DNA of 7,276 bases. Source: Burkholderiales bacterium UBA954. Its GTDB lineage: Bacteria > Pseudomonadota > Gammaproteobacteria > Burkholderiales > Burkholderiaceae_A. The translations under genes were made by a program, and so were the position numbers. The notes beneath the pieces are model-generated. The model was not told the origin of the DNA. It did not search any database and saw nothing but the letters and a program-made list of their open reading frames with translations. Shown here piece by piece: positions 5,368 to 7,276 of the stretch. Where the stretch lies: NCBI GenBank assembly GCA_002293155.1, contig DBCQ01000060.1, forward strand, positions 1-7,276, written 5' to 3'. The stretch's first letter is position 1, and every line of letters starts with the position of its first letter.

Positions 5368-6942
5368 ATGAATGCGCCCGAAGCCTCTCTTCCGCCCCTC
5401 TCGTCGCACCCGGATCCCGGTTCCGCGCCCCGGGTTAGCCTAGGGCCCAAAGACTGGGCAGCCGGTTTTGCCGCCCTCCCCTCGGACCCTGCCGATCCCT
5501 TTGTCCGGCCTTGCGACCCGACACCCCTGCTTGAGCCCCAGTGGCTAGCGGTATCGGCGAGCGCCGCGGCTCTAATTGGCGAGAGCGTTGAGAACCTAAC
5601 TGCAAGCCCCCAATGGTTGTCTGTTCTCTCCGGCTGTGCAGCCCCAGAACACGCTCAACCCTATGCAGCCTGCTATGCAGGCCATCAGTTTGGGGTCTTC
5701 GTGCCCCGGCTTGGCGATGGCCGGGCACTCAACCTTGGCGCACGCAATGGATGGGAAATGCAGCTCAAGGGTGCTGGCCCTACTCCCTATGCCCGCTTTG
5801 CCGATGGCCGTGCGGTGCTTCGATCATCGATACGCGAGTTTCTCTGCTCTGAGGCCATGCAACACCTTGGTATCCCGACTACACGTGCACTCTCGCTAAT
5901 CGTCTCTGCGGCCCCCGTGCTACGAGAGACCGTAGAGACCGCGGCGGTTGTCTGCAGAGTCGCACCGAGTTTTGTTCGGTTCGGAAACTTTGAATATTTC
6001 TCAAGCCGACGCAGGCCCGACCTCGTCAAGGTATTAGTGCAACACGTAGCGCCACTCTTGGGACCAGACTGCACTGCGGTCGATCTCAAGCGAATCGGGT
6101 CGCAATCTGATGCTAGCGACTATGCCCAGCTTGCCGTGGATGTTCTTGAGGAAGTCTCTCGGCGCACTGCGCGACTCATGGCCCAGTGGATGGGTGTTGG
6201 ATTCATGCATGGCGTGATGAACACCGATAATTTCTCAATTCTAGGGCTCACCATCGACTACGGGCCATTCGGTTTTATGGATGCCTTTGACCCCCAACAT
6301 ATCTGCAATCACTCCGATCACAGTGGCCGCTATAGTTATCAGGCACAGCCCGCGGTAGGTCTATGGAATATTGGCCGGCTCGCAAATGCACTCTACCCGC
6401 TTGTTAATGACCCAGAGCGTTTACATCCTGCGGTTGAACTCTATAAAGAAACCTACGCCAAAACAATGCAAGAAATTCTAAGAAAAAAACTGGGGCTTCA
6501 AGGCATTGATGAGTCCACCTGGGGGAGCCTACTCGATGACTTCTATAGCCTGATGCAGACGCAACGTTTGGATTACACCCAGACCTTTCGAGCGCTCTGC
6601 AGTGACAGCGATCAGGCAATTCTTGATTGCGTCGTGGATCGCTTGGCTGTGAAGCCCTGGCTATCTCGCTATCGTGAGGGGGCCTCGGCCAGCATGAAGC
6701 TGCTCGGTCAATCGCCAAAACAAAGGGCCGATGCCATGCGGCAGGTAAATCCAAAATTTGTGCTGCGTAACTGGATCGCCGAGGAGGTTATCCGGCAGGT
6801 CGCAAACCTTGGAGACTCGAGCGTTTTCGAAGAGGTCTTTCAGGTTCTTCAAACGCCATTTGACGAGCATCCTACATTGGAGCGTTATGCCGCTCCTCCG
6901 CCGGCCTGGGCCCAACATCTTGAGGTAAGTTGTTCATCATGA
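5368..6942 (+). CDS. selO: Protein adenylyltransferase SelO (YdiU/UPF0061 family)
   Basis: SelO is a pseudokinase that transfers AMP from ATP to Ser, Thr or Tyr of proteins and is linked to redox homeostasis. The product has 524 residues (527 from an alternative TTG at 5359) against 478 in E. coli; the excess includes a Pro/Ser/Ala-rich N-terminal tail. Numbered from ATG 5368: YAGHQFG and the LGDGRA loop, [11 protein letters not shown] with Lys134, SSIREF with Glu157, HGVMNTDN with metal-binding Asn288 and GLTIDYGPF with Asp297, all active-site features of the family. [13 protein letters not shown] carries Cys310-315 region Cys313, and the protein ends S-C-S-S with antepenultimate Cys522, the position of selenocysteine in human SELENOO. 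E. coli SelO forms a regulatory disulfide between the equivalent cysteines. No ribosome binding site is seen; a weak promoter (5331-5359) places transcription start near the ATG. The stop overlaps msrB (ATGA, 6939-6942), so the two genes are likely co-translated. Confidence 0.95.
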   Translation: MNAPEASLPPLSSHPDPGSAPRVSLGPKDWAAGFAALPSDPADPFVRPCDPTPLLEPQWLAVSASAAALIGESVENLTASPQWLSVLSGCAAPEHAQPYAACYAGHQFGVFVPRLGDGRALNLGARNGWEMQLKGAGPTPYARFADGRAVLRSSIREFLCSEAMQHLGIPTTRALSLIVSAAPVLRETVETAAVVCRVAPSFVRFGNFEYFSSRRRPDLVKVLVQHVAPLLGPDCTAVDLKRIGSQSDASDYAQLAVDVLEEVSRRTARLMAQWMGVGFMHGVMNTDNFSILGLTIDYGPFGFMDAFDPQHICNHSDHSGRYSYQAQPAVGLWNIGRLANALYPLVNDPERLHPAVELYKETYAKTMQEILRKKLGLQGIDESTWGSLLDDFYSLMQTQRLDYTQTFRALCSDSDQAILDCVVDRLAVKPWLSRYREGASASMKLLGQSPKQRADAMRQVNPKFVLRNWIAEEVIRQVANLGDSSVFEEVFQVLQTPFDEHPTLERYAAPPPAWAQHLEVSCSS

Positions 6943-7276
6943 AAAAAACTAACGACGAGTATCAGAAAGAACTCTCCCCGCTTGAGTATCGCGTCACGCG
7001 ACTCAAAGACACCGAGCCACCCTTTACCGGGCGTTACTGGGATCATTTTGAAACAGGTACTTACAAATGCCGGTGCTGCGGACAGCCTTTGTTTGATTCC
7101 AGCACCAAATTCGATGCCGGTTGTGGATGGCCCAGCTACTGGCAGGCGATCAACCCGAAGGCGATCCGAGAGCATCGCGACACGACTCACGGTATGATCC
7201 GCACCGAGATTGTGTGCAGTATGTGTGATGCCCATCTTGGCCATGTCTTTGATGATGGGCCACAGCCAACCGGCCT
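6939..7276 (+). CDS. msrB: Methionine-R-sulfoxide reductase B, N-terminal part (cut by window edge)
   Basis: MsrB reduces the R form of methionine sulfoxide in oxidised proteins, using thioredoxin. The first 112 residues are visible; the family is about 130-140 residues, so the catalytic Cys (in an RYC-type motif) lies just beyond the edge. Seen: YKCRCCG with zinc ligands Cys44 and Cys47, [11 protein letters not shown] (58-68) with Trp64 and Cys62 in the position of the resolving cysteine used by two-Cys MsrBs, [20 protein letters not shown] with zinc ligands Cys93 and Cys96 and the conserved HLGHVF. Cys46 is an extra cysteine between the zinc ligands. The ATG overlaps the selO stop by 4 bases, so translation is probably coupled to selO. 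No independent promoter or strong ribosome binding site is visible. Confidence 0.95.
   Translation, partial: MKKTNDEYQKELSPLEYRVTRLKDTEPPFTGRYWDHFETGTYKCRCCGQPLFDSSTKFDAGCGWPSYWQAINPKAIREHRDTTHGMIRTEIVCSMCDAHLGHVFDDGPQPTG

Noticed and set aside
6885..7244. Minus-strand open frame opposite msrB
   Set aside because: The plus strand encodes canonical MsrB motifs (CxxC pairs, GCGWPS, HLGHVF); the minus frame has no recognisable family.
1..7276. CRISPR array, tRNA or rRNA gene, transposon, toxin-antitoxin or defence island
   Set aside because: I saw no regularly spaced repeats, tRNA-like cloverleaf, transposase motif or long inverted repeat, and there is no non-coding stretch over about 35 bases. 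The window is conserved housekeeping sequence and I do not see evidence for a new multi-gene system.

Overview
The window looks like a conserved chromosomal stretch of a betaproteobacterium, most likely from the order Burkholderiales. This is inferred from gene order and protein motifs, since there is no rRNA or marker alignment to confirm it. The gene order resembles Burkholderiales chromosomes: an mltG-tmk-holB-tatD cluster divergent from ygfZ, followed by a selO (ydiU)-msrB pair. The sequence is moderately GC-rich and densely packed. Nine protein genes fill almost all of it and the longest gap between genes is about 35 bases. I found no tRNA, rRNA, CRISPR array, insertion sequence or phage gene.

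Left arm, minus strand (about 1-3068): mltG (lytic transglycosylase ending glycan strands), tmk (dTMP kinase), holB (DNA polymerase III delta-prime) and the N-terminal part of tatD (metal-dependent DNase, cut by the window edge) read as one operon. mltG/tmk and tmk/holB overlap by 4 bases, and holB/tatD are 10 bases apart. The standout point is tmk. Its conserved N-terminus is in frame but has no ATG, GTG or TTG start. The best start is an ATA codon that overlaps the mltG stop and has a good ribosome binding site in front. The pilZ gene often found between holB and tatD in relatives is absent.

Middle (about 3069-4921): ygfZ, a folate-binding protein for Fe-S enzymes, diverges from mltG with only 17 bases between the two start codons. 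It is followed by a TANGO2/NRDE-family gene on the same strand. Overlapping opposed -10-like boxes in the 17-base gap suggest very short or absent leaders.

Right arm (about 4913-7276): a PaaI-type hotdog thioesterase on the minus strand overlaps the end of the NRDE gene tail-to-tail by 9 bases. It diverges, with a 35-base gap, from selO (protein AMPylase), which overlaps msrB (methionine-R-sulfoxide reductase, cut by the right edge) by 4 bases.

Functionally the left arm combines DNA precursor synthesis and replication with cell-wall synthesis. The right half carries several genes tied to redox, Fe-S or haem homeostasis (ygfZ, TANGO2 homologue, selO, msrB). I see no convincing undescribed multi-gene system. 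The points worth following are the tmk start, the two very tight divergent promoters and the redox-themed cluster.
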